Shown here one piece after another: positions 55,164-64,000 of a stretch of 64,000 bases of DNA. The position numbers and the translations under genes are program-made. The notes under the pieces are model-generated. The model did no database searches and had not been told where the DNA came from. It worked only from the letters and a program-made list of their open reading frames with translations. Each line of letters opens with the position of its first letter. The first letter of the stretch is position 1. This DNA comes from an uncultured Dokdonia sp. (GTDB lineage Bacteria > Bacteroidota > Bacteroidia > Flavobacteriales > Flavobacteriaceae): positions 1 through 64,000 of the forward strand of contig NZ_CANLNH010000019.1 of assembly GCF_947492535.1 (NCBI RefSeq), read 5' to 3'.

Positions 55164-55619
55164 TTAAAATTTGTTAGAACTCTTTAATATGTCACTCCAT
55201 TCATTTCTAACAATGATAGTTTCATATTCTCCAGTAAATTTTTCACTAACGCGAACTTCAGATATTTTATCTATATTTTCAAATTTGACTTTAAATCTAT
55301 AAATTAAATACGAATGTCCATCCCCACGTAATTCCTCAAAATTAATAGTTACTATTTTACCGTTTCTATTATTAATTCCTTTACACAATATCTCACCATA
55401 CTTTTCATTGTATGTTACAAATCTATTTGTAAATGTTGCTTCACTATTTTCAATACTACAAGTCTCTAGATACATTTTTATAAAGCTTTCTGCATTTTCG
55501 ATTTTATCTTTAGAAACATTTGTTTGAGGTATCTTCTTAAAATATGTATTGATGTCTACTGTACTTTTACAAGACATAACAATAAATCCTAGAGCTATAA
55601 ATATTGTAAAAACCCTCAT
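55164..55619 (-). CDS. Small lipoprotein inserted between parE and parC
   Basis: The 151-residue protein has a lipoprotein signal (IALGFIVMSC, Cys17) and a beta-rich body of unknown family. It starts 3 bp after the parE stop and ends 26 bp before the parC start. In most relatives I know of, parE and parC are adjacent, so this looks like an insertion that keeps the operon open. Its function and any link to DNA topology are unknown. Confidence 0.75.
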   Translation of the reverse strand: MRVFTIFIALGFIVMSCKSTVDINTYFKKIPQTNVSKDKIENAESFIKMYLETCSIENSEATFTNRFVTYNEKYGEILCKGINNRNGKIVTINFEELRGDGHSYLIYRFKVKFENIDKISEVRVSEKFTGEYETIIVRNEWSDILKSSNKF

Positions 55620-55622
55620 AAA

Positions 55623-57479
55623 TTAAATCTCATCTACTCTATCTAATTCTACTTTCAGGTTTTCGATGATAAATTTTTGACGATCTGGCGTGTTCTTACC
55701 CATATAGAATGATAATAATTCTTCGATCATTAACGCTTTATCTAGCATCACTGGAGCCAGACGAATATCTTCTCCTATAAAGTGTTTAAACTCATCTGGA
55801 GAGATTTCTCCAAGTCCTTTAAATCGGGTAATCTCAGGTTTTGCTCCTAACTTTGCCATGGCATCCTGTCGTTCTTGTTCACTATAGCAGTAAATCGTTT
55901 CTTTCTTATTACGAACTCTAAATAATGGAGTTTCTAAGATATATAAGTGTCCTTCTTTAATAAGCTCAGGGAAGAACTGCAGGAAGAACGTGATTAATAA
56001 CAATCGAATATGCATTCCATCAACATCGGCATCGGTAGCAATAACGATATTATTATAGCGTAAATCTTCAATAGACTCTTCTATATTTAATGCAGCCTGT
56101 AAGAGGTTAAACTCTTCGTTTTCGTACACAATTTTCTTAGTCAAACCGTAACTATTTAAAGGTTTTCCTTTTAAACTAAAAACGGCTTGTGTATTTACGT
56201 CTCTCGATTTTGTAATCGATCCACTCGCCGAGTCTCCCTCGGTTATAAATAAGGTGGTTTCTAGATTACGTTCCTTCTTACTATCTGTTAAATGAATACG
56301 ACAATCACGTAATTTCTTATTATGCAAACTTGCTTTCTTAGCGCGTTCTTTAGCCAGTTTACGTATTCCTGAGAGGTCTTTACGTTCACGTTCTGCTTGT
56401 AGAATTTTTCGCTGTAAAGCATATGCAACATCCGTATTCTTGTGAAGGAAATTATCTAATGATCGTTTTAAGAAGTCATTGATATATGTACGTACGGTAG
56501 GCAAATCTCCTCCCATATCGGTACTTCCCAACTTGGTTTTTGTTTGAGATTCAAAGACAGGTTCCATTACCTTAATACTAATAGCAGACACAATAGACTT
56601 ACGTATATCTGAAGCATCATAATTCTTATTGTAAAACTCACGTATGGTTCTCACGATGCTTTCGCGAAAAGCTGCTTGGTGTGTTCCCCCTTGTGTAGTA
56701 TTCTGACCGTTTACAAAGGAATGGTATTCTTCAGAATATTGCGAGCGACTATGTGTGATCGCTACTTCTATATCATCTCCTTTCAAATGAATGATTGGAT
56801 ACAAACGATCTCCCTCTGCAATACTTTCTGATAAAAGATCTTTTAATCCATTTTCAGAAAAATATTTTTCTCCATTAAAAACAATCGTTAATCCTGGATT
56901 CAGATATACATAATTTTTAATAAGGCGTTCTACATACTCACTACGGAATTTATAATTCTTAAAAATACTTTCATCTGGAATAAAAGAAACTTTGGTTCCT
57001 CTTCTACGGGAAGTTTCATCTAATAAATCTTGATTGGTTAATTCACCACGTTCAAACTCTGCCGAAGCCGACTTGCCATCACGCGTAGATTCTACTCTGA
57101 AGTAATTTGACAAGGCATTCACTGCTTTGGTACCCACTCCATTTAGTCCGACAGATTTCTTAAATGCACGAGAATCATATTTACCTCCCGTGTTCATTTT
57201 TGAAACTACGTCCACTACTTTTCCGAGTGGAATTCCTCGTCCATAATCTCGTACGATTACCTTATCACCATGAATGGAAATCTCTATGGTTTTTCCAGCT
57301 CCCATAACAAACTCATCGATACAGTTATCTAGTACTTCTTTTACTAGAATATAAATACCGTCATCTGCACTAGAACCGTCACCTAGTTTTCCAATATACA
57401 TTCCTGGTCGCATACGAATATGCTCCTTCCAATCAAGCGATCGTATATTATCCTCGTTGTATTGTGTTTCTTTCGTCAT
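55623..57479 (-). CDS. parE: DNA topoisomerase IV subunit B
   Basis: The 618-residue ATPase subunit has a GHKL ATP-binding domain with Glu48...Asn52 ([12 protein letters not shown]), DYGRGIPLG and [14 protein letters not shown]. The transducer domain ([11 protein letters not shown]) follows, then a TOPRIM domain with EGDSASG near 411 and DADVDGMHI near 482. Length fits ParE (630) rather than GyrB (800), which has an insert. First gene of the parE-lipoprotein-parC-membrane protein run. Confidence 0.96.
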   Translation of the reverse strand: MTKETQYNEDNIRSLDWKEHIRMRPGMYIGKLGDGSSADDGIYILVKEVLDNCIDEFVMGAGKTIEISIHGDKVIVRDYGRGIPLGKVVDVVSKMNTGGKYDSRAFKKSVGLNGVGTKAVNALSNYFRVESTRDGKSASAEFERGELTNQDLLDETSRRRGTKVSFIPDESIFKNYKFRSEYVERLIKNYVYLNPGLTIVFNGEKYFSENGLKDLLSESIAEGDRLYPIIHLKGDDIEVAITHSRSQYSEEYHSFVNGQNTTQGGTHQAAFRESIVRTIREFYNKNYDASDIRKSIVSAISIKVMEPVFESQTKTKLGSTDMGGDLPTVRTYINDFLKRSLDNFLHKNTDVAYALQRKILQAERERKDLSGIRKLAKERAKKASLHNKKLRDCRIHLTDSKKERNLETTLFITEGDSASGSITKSRDVNTQAVFSLKGKPLNSYGLTKKIVYENEEFNLLQAALNIEESIEDLRYNNIVIATDADVDGMHIRLLLITFFLQFFPELIKEGHLYILETPLFRVRNKKETIYCYSEQERQDAMAKLGAKPEITRFKGLGEISPDEFKHFIGEDIRLAPVMLDKALMIEELLSFYMGKNTPDRQKFIIENLKVELDRVDEI

Positions 57480-57973
57480 AATTGTAGGTAGAATGGCTAA
57501 TATAAGACATCATAAGCGCTTATAAAACCTGACAAAAGAGAAGTAATCAACAATTTTATGCTCATAACTGTTGATTGCTTTTTAAATAGGACTTATCGTT
57601 ATTTTTAGAAATTAGAAATCATAAAAAAATCTCGTCATACAACGAGATTTTTTAAATTACAATTTAATATAACTAAATAAAATTCCCCAAGAAGTTAGTT
57701 AGTTACAAATCATTAACACACTTAAACCCCAAATTCAAGTGTTCCACTTTTAATAAACTTCCCCAAATCTTTTTATGGCCCTACTTGTAATTAAACAACC
57801 ATATGGTGATTATATAAGTTTACATGAATTCTTGAGGAATTATCATACTATTAAAAACCCCTATAGTAATGATGGTATAAATATAGTGATCAATTAACCA
57901 CAGACCTAAAAAACGATATATACAATGTATATACAAGCACTTAAAAAGCATCTATACATTCTATATACAGGTT
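57480..57973. other. Spacer upstream of parE, with terminator
   Basis: 494 bp, AT-rich, without a gene. A strong hairpin lies at 57623-57653; GATATATACAATGTATATACAAG-type weak inverted repeats occur near 57910-57970. Confidence 0.6.
57623..57653. terminator. Bidirectional hairpin terminator
   Basis: Stem AAAAAATCTCGT/ACGAGATTTTTT with a 6-base loop and flanking A and T runs. It is 321 bp past the TPR-LuxR gene stop on the minus strand, so it may end that transcript. Confidence 0.75.
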
Positions 57974-59794
57974 TTAAAAGGAATTAATATATTTTGTCAA
58001 ACTTTGCTCTTTAGAGAGTCCTAACTTTTTACGTAGTCTTGATCTGGCAATCAATATACTATGTGGTGTTTGATTTGTAATCGCCGAAATATCTTTTGTA
58101 GATAATCCTAACCTTAAAAAGGCACTTATCTTCTTTTCGTTAGGTGTAATATTTGGAAATCTCTTTAATAGATTATGATAAAAATCAACATGAACTTTTT
58201 CAAAAACATATTGAAACTCTTCCCAATTGTAACTTACTAAAGAGGCTTTCGTCTCATTGATAACGGATGCTATTTTAGAACTAGCATCAATATCATCGCT
58301 AGAAAGACGAATATCTTTTAGTTTTTCTATAAGAGATTCATAATGTTTTTTATGTTGCAACAGTGACATCGCATTTGTCGTAAGTTCTTTTTCTTTTAAT
58401 TTTAACTCAAGCGCAATGATTTCTTTTTCTTGTTGCTGTTGCCTTGAAAAGATTTTCTCATTCTTAAGGCGTAATGCAATAAGATCATTTCTATCTTTTT
58501 CTGCTTTAATTTCTAATTCTTTTTGTTTTAATAAAAATGTATTCTTCTTTCTGTTGTAAAATCTATTATAAAACAGAAATAAAATAACAAAAAGTCCCAA
58601 CAAGGACCATATCACAGTATTTCGCTTCCTTATAATACTTTCAGACAGTAATTGTTGAATGGCTTGTTCTTTTTTACTTGTCTGATATTTAGCATCAAGC
58701 TCGAGCATAAGGCTATTCTTATCTTGATCAAAAATATTGTTAATAATCGCTATGTATTCATTCTTTAATCGAACGCTATTTTCAAAATCCCCAGAAAGTT
58801 CATAGGCCTCTGCTAAGTTACGAGTAGCATCTTCTAGATGATACTGAATCTCAAGTTGACACGCAAGATCATAGGTTTGCTCTCCAAAAATAACAGCTTC
58901 ATCAAAACGATTTATCGCTGTATATAGTGTTGTTAATTCTTTTAAAGATGCTAATTTTCGTCTAGGAACAGTTGCCCACGCATCTATATTTAATGCTTTA
59001 TTTAAATATGTTTCAGCGGCTTCATACTTTCCATTGATGATATACGACCTACCTAAATTATGATAGATGAGTGCCTCGCTAAATGGCTTATCTTTAATAG
59101 CCATAGGAATAGTAGCCTCAAGAAGCGCTACTGATTCTTTTCGTTGATCATTAACATCATAAGCTAGTGCTAGATTTAACGACATTCCTACTTTTGTATT
59201 TAAATAACTATCATCAAGTAAAGTTGCTGCCTTTGAAGCAAATTCCATATATTCCACAGCTTTCTTACCATTACCTTGTAATCTATATACATCAGCAATA
59301 CCAGAAAAAGCATATGCTTTTTTCTTAGCGTCTTTTAGATTATCTGCAATAGGAATGTTTCGTAAATGGAACCCAATTGCTTCTGCAAACTTACCTTCGC
59401 CTTCTAGCACATATGCATTAAGTGCATTAAGACTATACATGCTACTTTTAACCTGAAGACGTTCGTTTATTTTATGTCCTATTGACATATAATATAATGT
59501 AGAATCTTTATTTGATACTTCATGGTAATATTTTTTCGCTAAACTTACAGAAGATAAAAGGTGTATAGAATCTAGCGTATTATAAGCTGCAATTTGATAT
59601 GCTTTTTTAAGATGGAAAAGTGAAGAATCTATCTCTTCTGATGAAAAAGTAGCACTTATAGCATAGTGAGCACTAGCAAGGTCACTAGGAGTTTTATTCT
59701 TTTTTAGAACGTGTTGTAAACTATCGTACGTTGCTTCTTGTGCAGAGCTAGACAGCACAAAAAAGCAACATAGCCATGTGATGATTTTTAACAT
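57974..59794 (-). CDS. TPR-containing membrane regulator with LuxR-type HTH
   Basis: This 606-residue protein has a signal peptide (1-18), then about six to eight TPR-like helical repeats (30-360). A single membrane segment follows (about 391-412, VIWSLLGLFVILFLFYNRFY), then a coiled coil (~415-500) and a C-terminal LuxR HTH (ITPNEKKISAFLRLGLSTKDI ... LRKKLGLSKEQSL, ~545-606). This topology puts the TPR part in the periplasm and the DNA-binding part in the cytoplasm. Such proteins act as one-component envelope sensors in flavobacteria. Targets are unknown; it is divergent from the gene at 59908. Confidence 0.88.
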   Translation of the reverse strand: MLKIITWLCCFFVLSSSAQEATYDSLQHVLKKNKTPSDLASAHYAISATFSSEEIDSSLFHLKKAYQIAAYNTLDSIHLLSSVSLAKKYYHEVSNKDSTLYYMSIGHKINERLQVKSSMYSLNALNAYVLEGEGKFAEAIGFHLRNIPIADNLKDAKKKAYAFSGIADVYRLQGNGKKAVEYMEFASKAATLLDDSYLNTKVGMSLNLALAYDVNDQRKESVALLEATIPMAIKDKPFSEALIYHNLGRSYIINGKYEAAETYLNKALNIDAWATVPRRKLASLKELTTLYTAINRFDEAVIFGEQTYDLACQLEIQYHLEDATRNLAEAYELSGDFENSVRLKNEYIAIINNIFDQDKNSLMLELDAKYQTSKKEQAIQQLLSESIIRKRNTVIWSLLGLFVILFLFYNRFYNRKKNTFLLKQKELEIKAEKDRNDLIALRLKNEKIFSRQQQQEKEIIALELKLKEKELTTNAMSLLQHKKHYESLIEKLKDIRLSSDDIDASSKIASVINETKASLVSYNWEEFQYVFEKVHVDFYHNLLKRFPNITPNEKKISAFLRLGLSTKDISAITNQTPHSILIARSRLRKKLGLSKEQSLTKYINSF

Positions 59795-59907
59795 TTTAGT
59801 TGGGTATTATAGAACCATAGTGGTAAAATCTATAACTTATATACCATACAATTTATAAAAAAACAGATAGAAATAGCAATTATAGTATATTTAACCTAAA
59901 AAGAATC

Positions 59908-60663
59908 ATGGCAGAAAAAAACAAATCTGATATCCTTGTATACCTTATTGGGATTGCAATTATAGGATTTATTGCTTTTAAAATTATAGGGTATATTTTA
60001 CCTGATGAAGAGCCAAATTACACGGGAACATCTTTGCTACAAGCTGTTATGGATAAAAGTGGAGGTGAAGACGCTTGGAATACCATAGAAAAGATGTCGT
60101 ACAAAAAGTCTTTTCAATTATATCGTGAAGATGGATCTATAGAGATAAATCGGAAAGAAAATCATATATATGATTTTGTAAATGGGGTTAATCGTGAAGT
60201 AACTTGGGTTCAAAAAGACACCTTATATGAAATACATCGTTCAGATAGTGCGATTTATCAAATCAAAAACGGTGTATCAGATACGCTAGTGACCTCAAAT
60301 CAATTACAATCAAAACTAAATGCAGCTACTTTTGTTGTTGGTCTTCCGTATACACTAGATGATCCTTCAGCTACGCTTACGTATGAAGGTATTACAGAGT
60401 TTCAAAAAGAACCTTGTCATGTATTAAAAGTTACTTTTAAAGGTTCTGAGGATATCTGGAGACACTATTACACTAAAGACCTTTCTTGGAAAGGATATTG
60501 GGTACACACGTCAGATCACTATAGTCTTATCATTAATGAAGAAATGATTGAAGTGGGCGGGTTTACGCTTTCGCGAAAGCGTAAAAGTTACAGAACCGAT
60601 GCGCAACAAAACCCAACATATCTAAGAGCATCTTACCTGTATGAGGACTATGTTATAGAATAA
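59908..60663 (+). CDS. Membrane-anchored protein, outer-membrane lipoprotein-sorting-like (uncertain)
   Basis: The 251-residue protein has one membrane segment (about 9-30) and a periplasmic domain of beta strands. The pattern 'AVMDKSGGEDAWNTIEKMSYKKSFQLY' followed by 'EPCHVLKVTF' and 'DLSWKGYWVHT' recalls LolA/LolB-like or DUF6503-type proteins. I cannot name it. A perfect 24-bp palindrome lies inside the coding region (60562-60585) and is read as TLSRKRK, a local basic patch. It is divergent from the TPR-LuxR gene and could be its target. Confidence 0.72.
   Translation: MAEKNKSDILVYLIGIAIIGFIAFKIIGYILPDEEPNYTGTSLLQAVMDKSGGEDAWNTIEKMSYKKSFQLYREDGSIEINRKENHIYDFVNGVNREVTWVQKDTLYEIHRSDSAIYQIKNGVSDTLVTSNQLQSKLNAATFVVGLPYTLDDPSATLTYEGITEFQKEPCHVLKVTFKGSEDIWRHYYTKDLSWKGYWVHTSDHYSLIINEEMIEVGGFTLSRKRKSYRTDAQQNPTYLRASYLYEDYVIE
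60562..60585. repeat. Perfect 24-bp palindrome inside a coding sequence
   Basis: CGCTTTCGCGAAAGCG core extended by TTTA/TAAA, in frame as T-L-S-R-K-R-K in the gene 59908-60663. Confidence 0.9.
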
Positions 60664-60844
60664 ATCACTCACTAAATGTGTAGAGATTTTGGTATACTAA
60701 AATTACTTCTTGTTATTTATTAAAAGTTATTGGGTAAATAATAGGAAGGAACTATAACAGATAACAAATAACCATTAACTATTAACTATTAACTATTATA
60801 CAGTATTGAAAACAGATTTTTTATTAAGGTGTTTAATAAAATCA

Positions 60845-60861
60845 TAGGGTTTTAAACCCTA
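60845..60861 (-). terminator. Hairpin after the AraC gene
   Basis: TAGGGTTTTAAACCCTA, a compact inverted repeat 21 bp past the stop on the minus strand, followed by weakly T-rich sequence. Confidence 0.5.
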
Positions 60862-60881
60862 ACCAGAGACTAACAAATTAG

Positions 60882-62324
60882 TTAAGCAACACCACGTTCC
60901 AATTTCATGAATTGAGACGGCGTAAGGTTACTAAATCTTTTAAATGATTTATTAAATGTCACTTTATTATTATAACCTACTTCATATGCTATATCTATAA
61001 TATTGAGATTTTCTTCATTAGATCGAAGTAATTCCATAGCTTCTTCTACTCTATATTTATTTATAAGCTCAAAGAAATTAAGGCTAAAATGTTCATTAAT
61101 TACTTGAGAAGCATTATGACGAGTTGTCCCTAATCGCTCTGCGATAGTTTCAAGCTTAATCGAATTTTGGCGATATACTTTCTCAACTTCAAGTAAGCGT
61201 ACTAATTCTTCTTTAAGCTCTGTAGAGAAGCTAGTCGTTAATCCAGAATTTTTATATTTTACAACTTGTTTTTTAACTGCCTGAACTGTTCCTACAAGTA
61301 CTTGAGGGTTTGCATACGCAATATATCCCACATATAGTACTAAGAACGACATGGCAACAAATTGAAAACTCGATGCTGCTCCTTTAAAATTATAATTATC
61401 AATAAATATGTATGCATATAATATGTATGAAGCTGCATACACTGCATGGATAATCATGATAGTACGTTGAAGTTTTACTTTTTTAGGAGATGTCTTTGCT
61501 GATTTCTTAGCATTCTTACGATATAGTTTAAATGTAAAGAAGCCATATACTAAAAGAGAAATAATTTTTATTGCCGTAATATATTCCAAATAAGGGTGTG
61601 GCTCATATTTTCCAACGCCTAGCATTACATCTAATTTCTCTCCAGCTGATAATGAATAGATGGGTATAAAGACAATAATGAATCCAAGTGTAGGTAATAA
61701 ATGAATTAAATCTACTTTTTTAAACGTATAGTTTTCGGTAATACGCTTATAATAGAAATATAAAACAGGCCCGTACATAAATGATAGGAATGTTGACATA
61801 CCTAATGTATGTGGGTAATTATATGTAAAATTACTTACATAAAGGGTAGTATGAATTAAGAAGAAGGAATGCATTAAAACAAATAAGCCTATAAGTCCAT
61901 TAGCTACTCGATCTGTTTTTTTTCTAAGATTTAATACAAATGCAATAAAAAATCCAATTAACCCAACATATAAGTAAAAGAATGAGCTCAATCCAAAACT
62001 TACTTCGTACTTATTTTTTAATTCAATAAAACCAGGGTTATCATATATATAGTCATATGCACCATTATTTAGAATAGAAAAGTCGCCTGTTTCTAAAATA
62101 TAATTTCTAAGATTTTCTACAGCTAACTCTACCTCTCCATCCTCTAAATATTCTAAAGACTTATTTTTATATATAAGTCCTTGTTCGATTTGAGTACCAT
62201 TAGGGTTTGCAATTTGTGTGTCATCAATACTTTCATCATTTAAAGATGTATTACTAAAGCTTGAAAAACCAATGAATAGAAACAGTAAAAAAACGGTTCT
62301 AAGAATATTTTTAAGGACTTGCAT
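60882..62324 (-). CDS. Membrane-anchored AraC-family transcriptional regulator with N-terminal extension
   Basis: The 480-residue protein has a signal-anchor (about 8-25), a ~85-residue extracytoplasmic segment and about seven membrane segments (~110-345). An AraC HTH pair ends it (~375-478, IIDIAYEVGYNNKVTFNKSFKRF). The N-terminal segment is longer than in the two other AraC proteins of this window and could bind a ligand. It lies downstream of the ACP/ketoacyl synthase operon on the same strand but is separated by 303 bp and a terminator-like hairpin. Confidence 0.87.
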   Translation of the reverse strand: MQVLKNILRTVFLLFLFIGFSSFSNTSLNDESIDDTQIANPNGTQIEQGLIYKNKSLEYLEDGEVELAVENLRNYILETGDFSILNNGAYDYIYDNPGFIELKNKYEVSFGLSSFFYLYVGLIGFFIAFVLNLRKKTDRVANGLIGLFVLMHSFFLIHTTLYVSNFTYNYPHTLGMSTFLSFMYGPVLYFYYKRITENYTFKKVDLIHLLPTLGFIIVFIPIYSLSAGEKLDVMLGVGKYEPHPYLEYITAIKIISLLVYGFFTFKLYRKNAKKSAKTSPKKVKLQRTIMIIHAVYAASYILYAYIFIDNYNFKGAASSFQFVAMSFLVLYVGYIAYANPQVLVGTVQAVKKQVVKYKNSGLTTSFSTELKEELVRLLEVEKVYRQNSIKLETIAERLGTTRHNASQVINEHFSLNFFELINKYRVEEAMELLRSNEENLNIIDIAYEVGYNNKVTFNKSFKRFSNLTPSQFMKLERGVA

Positions 62325-62627
62325 AATCGGATGGTATTAATTGTATAATCAACTTAAAGGTACAAAAATGTCGTACATAACCAAGTTACACAGTATATAC
62401 CGATAAAAGTTTACATTAAGATTCATGAATTCTAATGTTACCTTTTTTCTTTAAATAAATCACAATTAATTGAAATACAAATATTTAAAAAGTAAACTTT
62501 TGTCGGAACATCAAAAAAATAGAAGTAAATTCTAGTCGGAATAAATTATTGTTAAATTTGCAGTAGTTACAATATAACAGTAGAAATTACCCTAAAAAAC
62601 CAACCAAAATAGAAGGTTAGTTACTAC
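62325..62627. other. Spacer with terminator and an orphan promoter-like element
   Basis: 303 bp. It holds the hairpin of the ACP operon (62593-62622) and a plus-strand TAAATTTG (62553-62560) that faces the ACP gene with no plus-strand gene after it. TAGTCGGAATAAAT and TTGTCGGAACATC repeat GTCGGAA near 62503 and 62535. Confidence 0.55.
62593..62622 (-). terminator. Terminator of the ACP operon
   Basis: On the minus strand AACTAACC and GGTTGGTT pair around a 9-base loop and are followed by six T. It lies just after the ACP stop. Confidence 0.7.
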
Positions 62628-62882
62628 TTATTTAGCTACTTTTTGGCTTATAATATCCAAAGCGCTTGTTACAGTATCCATTTTTTCGATTTCATCATCT
62701 TCGATTGTAATATCAAAATGATCTTCTACATCAAGGACTACATCTACTAAGTTTGCAGAGTTAATATTTAGCTCATTTATTAAATGACTATTAGGTGTAA
62801 TATCATCTACAGAAACATCTTCAGGTAAATAAATTTTTATAATCTTTTTTAATGCATCATAGTTAGCTGTATTCATAGTCAT
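62628..62882 (-). CDS. Acyl carrier protein
   Basis: The 84-residue acidic four-helix protein carries acyl intermediates on a phosphopantetheine arm. The attachment site is atypical: NELNINSANLVDVVLDVEDHF has a Ser followed by Ala-Asn rather than the usual DSL triplet. The rest (VVLDVEDHFDITIEDDEIEKM) is standard ACP helix II-III sequence. It starts 9 bp after the ketoacyl synthase stop, so the two are co-expressed. A specialised ACP (aryl-polyene, flexirubin or other secondary pathway) is likelier than the fatty-acid housekeeping ACP; this is inference. Confidence 0.9.
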   Translation of the reverse strand: MTMNTANYDALKKIIKIYLPEDVSVDDITPNSHLINELNINSANLVDVVLDVEDHFDITIEDDEIEKMDTVTSALDIISQKVAK

Positions 62883-62891
62883 CTATTTTAT

Positions 62892-64000
62892 TTACGAATT
62901 ATATTTTTTAAATAGCATACAGCAATTTACATCACCAAATCCAAAACTGGCTTTTGCTGCTATATGTAACTCTTTTTTAATTGTTTTATTCGGTATTCTA
63001 TTTTCAGGTACAATAGCAGTAATATCTTCATGGATATCATCACAATTACTATTACCAAAAACCATTCCTTCATGTAATTCTAAGATAGTAGCTACCGTTT
63101 CTATACTACCAGCTGCTGCTAGGCAATGCCCTGTCATGCTTTTAAGAGAATTAATATAGGGGAATGATTCTCCTGATCTTCCTAACGCTTCGCTCCAATT
63201 TTTTATTTCCGTAGGACACATTCCTGTCGCGGTAAGGTGTCCATTTATAGTATCAATTTCATTAGGATCTACAGAAGTATTTTCTAAAGCATCTTTGATA
63301 CAACGTTGTACAGCTATGCTATTAGGAGCCGTCATACTGCCTGATTGTCGTTGACCGCCACTATTTACAGCACCACCTAATACTTCTGCATATATAGTAG
63401 CTTTTCTTTCTAAAGCACTTTCTAAACTCTCAAGTACTAATGCTCCTGCCCCACTTCCTGGCACAAAACCACTTGCATCGCTTTGCATGGGTCTACTTCC
63501 TTCTTCCGGACGATCATTATGTTTTTTATTAAGTACACGCATCGCATCAAATCCGCCCCATATATAAGGTCCTGCGTCATTACACCCTCCTACAAGCATA
63601 CGTTTTGCATAGCCATTGGCTATACGATCATATCCCATTAAGATACTTTCTGTTCCAGTAGTACAGGCACTAGAATTAGTAGTTACTTGGTTTCCACAAC
63701 CTAAATACCCTCCTAAATACGCACTAATCCCACTTGCCATGGTTTGAATTACGGTTGTACTTCCCAATCGTTTTACTTTTCCTTCATCGGTGAGGTAAAT
63801 GGCTTTTCTAAACTTTTCTACACCAAGAAGTGAAGTTCCAAAAACAATTCCGCTGTCATAGTCTACAGTATCTTTATCTGTACTAGAAAGTCCTGCATCA
63901 TTCCATGCGTCTACGCCTGCAATCATTCCATAGGTAATTCCTGTTGCTTCAAGATCTCTTAGTTGTAATGGTGTAAAATAATTTTCTAGTAATCCATCTG
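62892..64000 (-). CDS. Beta-ketoacyl-ACP synthase (FabF-like), 5' end beyond window
   Basis: The frame is open to the window edge (369 codons seen; an internal ATG lies at 63926 but coding sequence continues upstream). The thiolase-fold active site is complete: Cys in NSSACTTGTES (codon 63663-63665), His in NGHLTATG and His in MTGHCLAAAG. It condenses acyl-ACP with malonyl-ACP. The pairing with a stand-alone ACP suggests a type II polyketide-like or aryl-polyene/flexirubin operon continuing beyond 64000. The product cannot be told from this end. Confidence 0.92.
   Translation of the reverse strand, partial: DGLLENYFTPLQLRDLEATGITYGMIAGVDAWNDAGLSSTDKDTVDYDSGIVFGTSLLGVEKFRKAIYLTDEGKVKRLGSTTVIQTMASGISAYLGGYLGCGNQVTTNSSACTTGTESILMGYDRIANGYAKRMLVGGCNDAGPYIWGGFDAMRVLNKKHNDRPEEGSRPMQSDASGFVPGSGAGALVLESLESALERKATIYAEVLGGAVNSGGQRQSGSMTAPNSIAVQRCIKDALENTSVDPNEIDTINGHLTATGMCPTEIKNWSEALGRSGESFPYINSLKSMTGHCLAAAGSIETVATILELHEGMVFGNSNCDDIHEDITAIVPENRIPNKTIKKELHIAAKASFGFGDVNCCMLFKKYNS

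Noticed and set aside
56655-56675. Near-copy of the palindrome (GCTTTCGCGAAAAGC) in parE
   Set aside because: It encodes the conserved transducer segment QAAFRES of type II topoisomerases, so it is probably native sequence, not an inserted repeat.
1-64000. CRISPR array, prophage or complete insertion sequence
   Set aside because: I saw no regular short repeats with unique spacers, no integrase, transposase or phage structural genes in any part of the window.

Overview
This window reads as a chromosomal segment of a marine-type member of the Flavobacteriaceae (Bacteroidota). The evidence is low G+C; -7 promoter elements of the TAnnTTTG type with no Shine-Dalgarno bias; SprB-repeat, gliding-type (CHU_C) and T9SS type A sorting domains; membrane-anchored AraC regulators; LytS/LytTR two-component genes; and a dispersed palindrome CGCTTTCGCGAAAGCG. 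I cannot name the genus from the sequence alone.

Layout. 1-5510: the 5' part of a giant SprB-repeat surface adhesin (minus strand, runs off the window) with a 1440-bp internal duplication. 6326-9084: prfC (release factor 3) and a secreted aspartyl protease. 9371-12613: a secreted serine hydrolase and a membrane AraC regulator, with repeat-rich spacers. 13045-22843: a type I restriction-modification locus, hsdM-hsdS-[pentapeptide/membrane protein, DUF4268 nuclease, PDDEXK_4 nuclease, GIY-YIG nuclease]-hsdR, a small defence island with nested accessory nucleases. 22858-27321: small unrelated genes (alcohol dehydrogenase, WYL regulator, VOC protein, DUF2892). 28039-30582: a BNR-repeat T9SS protein. 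30921-35619: AraC regulator, serine hydrolase fusion, beta-barrel protein. 36053-43975: a complete xylose operon (GntR/periplasmic-binding regulator, xylB, xylA, MFS transporter, GH3 beta-xylosidase). 44483-45082: tRNA-Ser(UGA) followed by three ~170-bp structured repeats, each ending in a copy of the tRNA 3' end. 45394-49924: a LytTR protein, an HTH-membrane-serine hydrolase fusion, and a LytT/LytS pair whose kinase seems to have lost its start. 49927-51627: a T9SS type B (gliding C-terminal domain) protein. 51803-57479: topoisomerase IV parE/parC with two small inserted genes and a duplicated parC 3' end. 57974-62324: TPR-LuxR regulator, a membrane-anchored protein, AraC regulator. 62628-64000: acyl carrier protein and ketoacyl synthase, the end of a biosynthetic operon.

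The most unusual feature is the tRNA-Ser repeat array. Its architecture (a tRNA gene followed by ~170-180-bp units each carrying the last 17-19 bases of the tRNA) matches that of the E. coli tyrT operon, source of rtT RNA, but with a different tRNA, in a different phylum and with unrelated sequence. Other notable points are a dispersed repeat translated as the N-terminus of HsdS, palindromes in coding sequence (one forms a signal-peptidase site), the parC 3'-end duplication, and a pair of divergent genes that seem to have lost both 5' ends.
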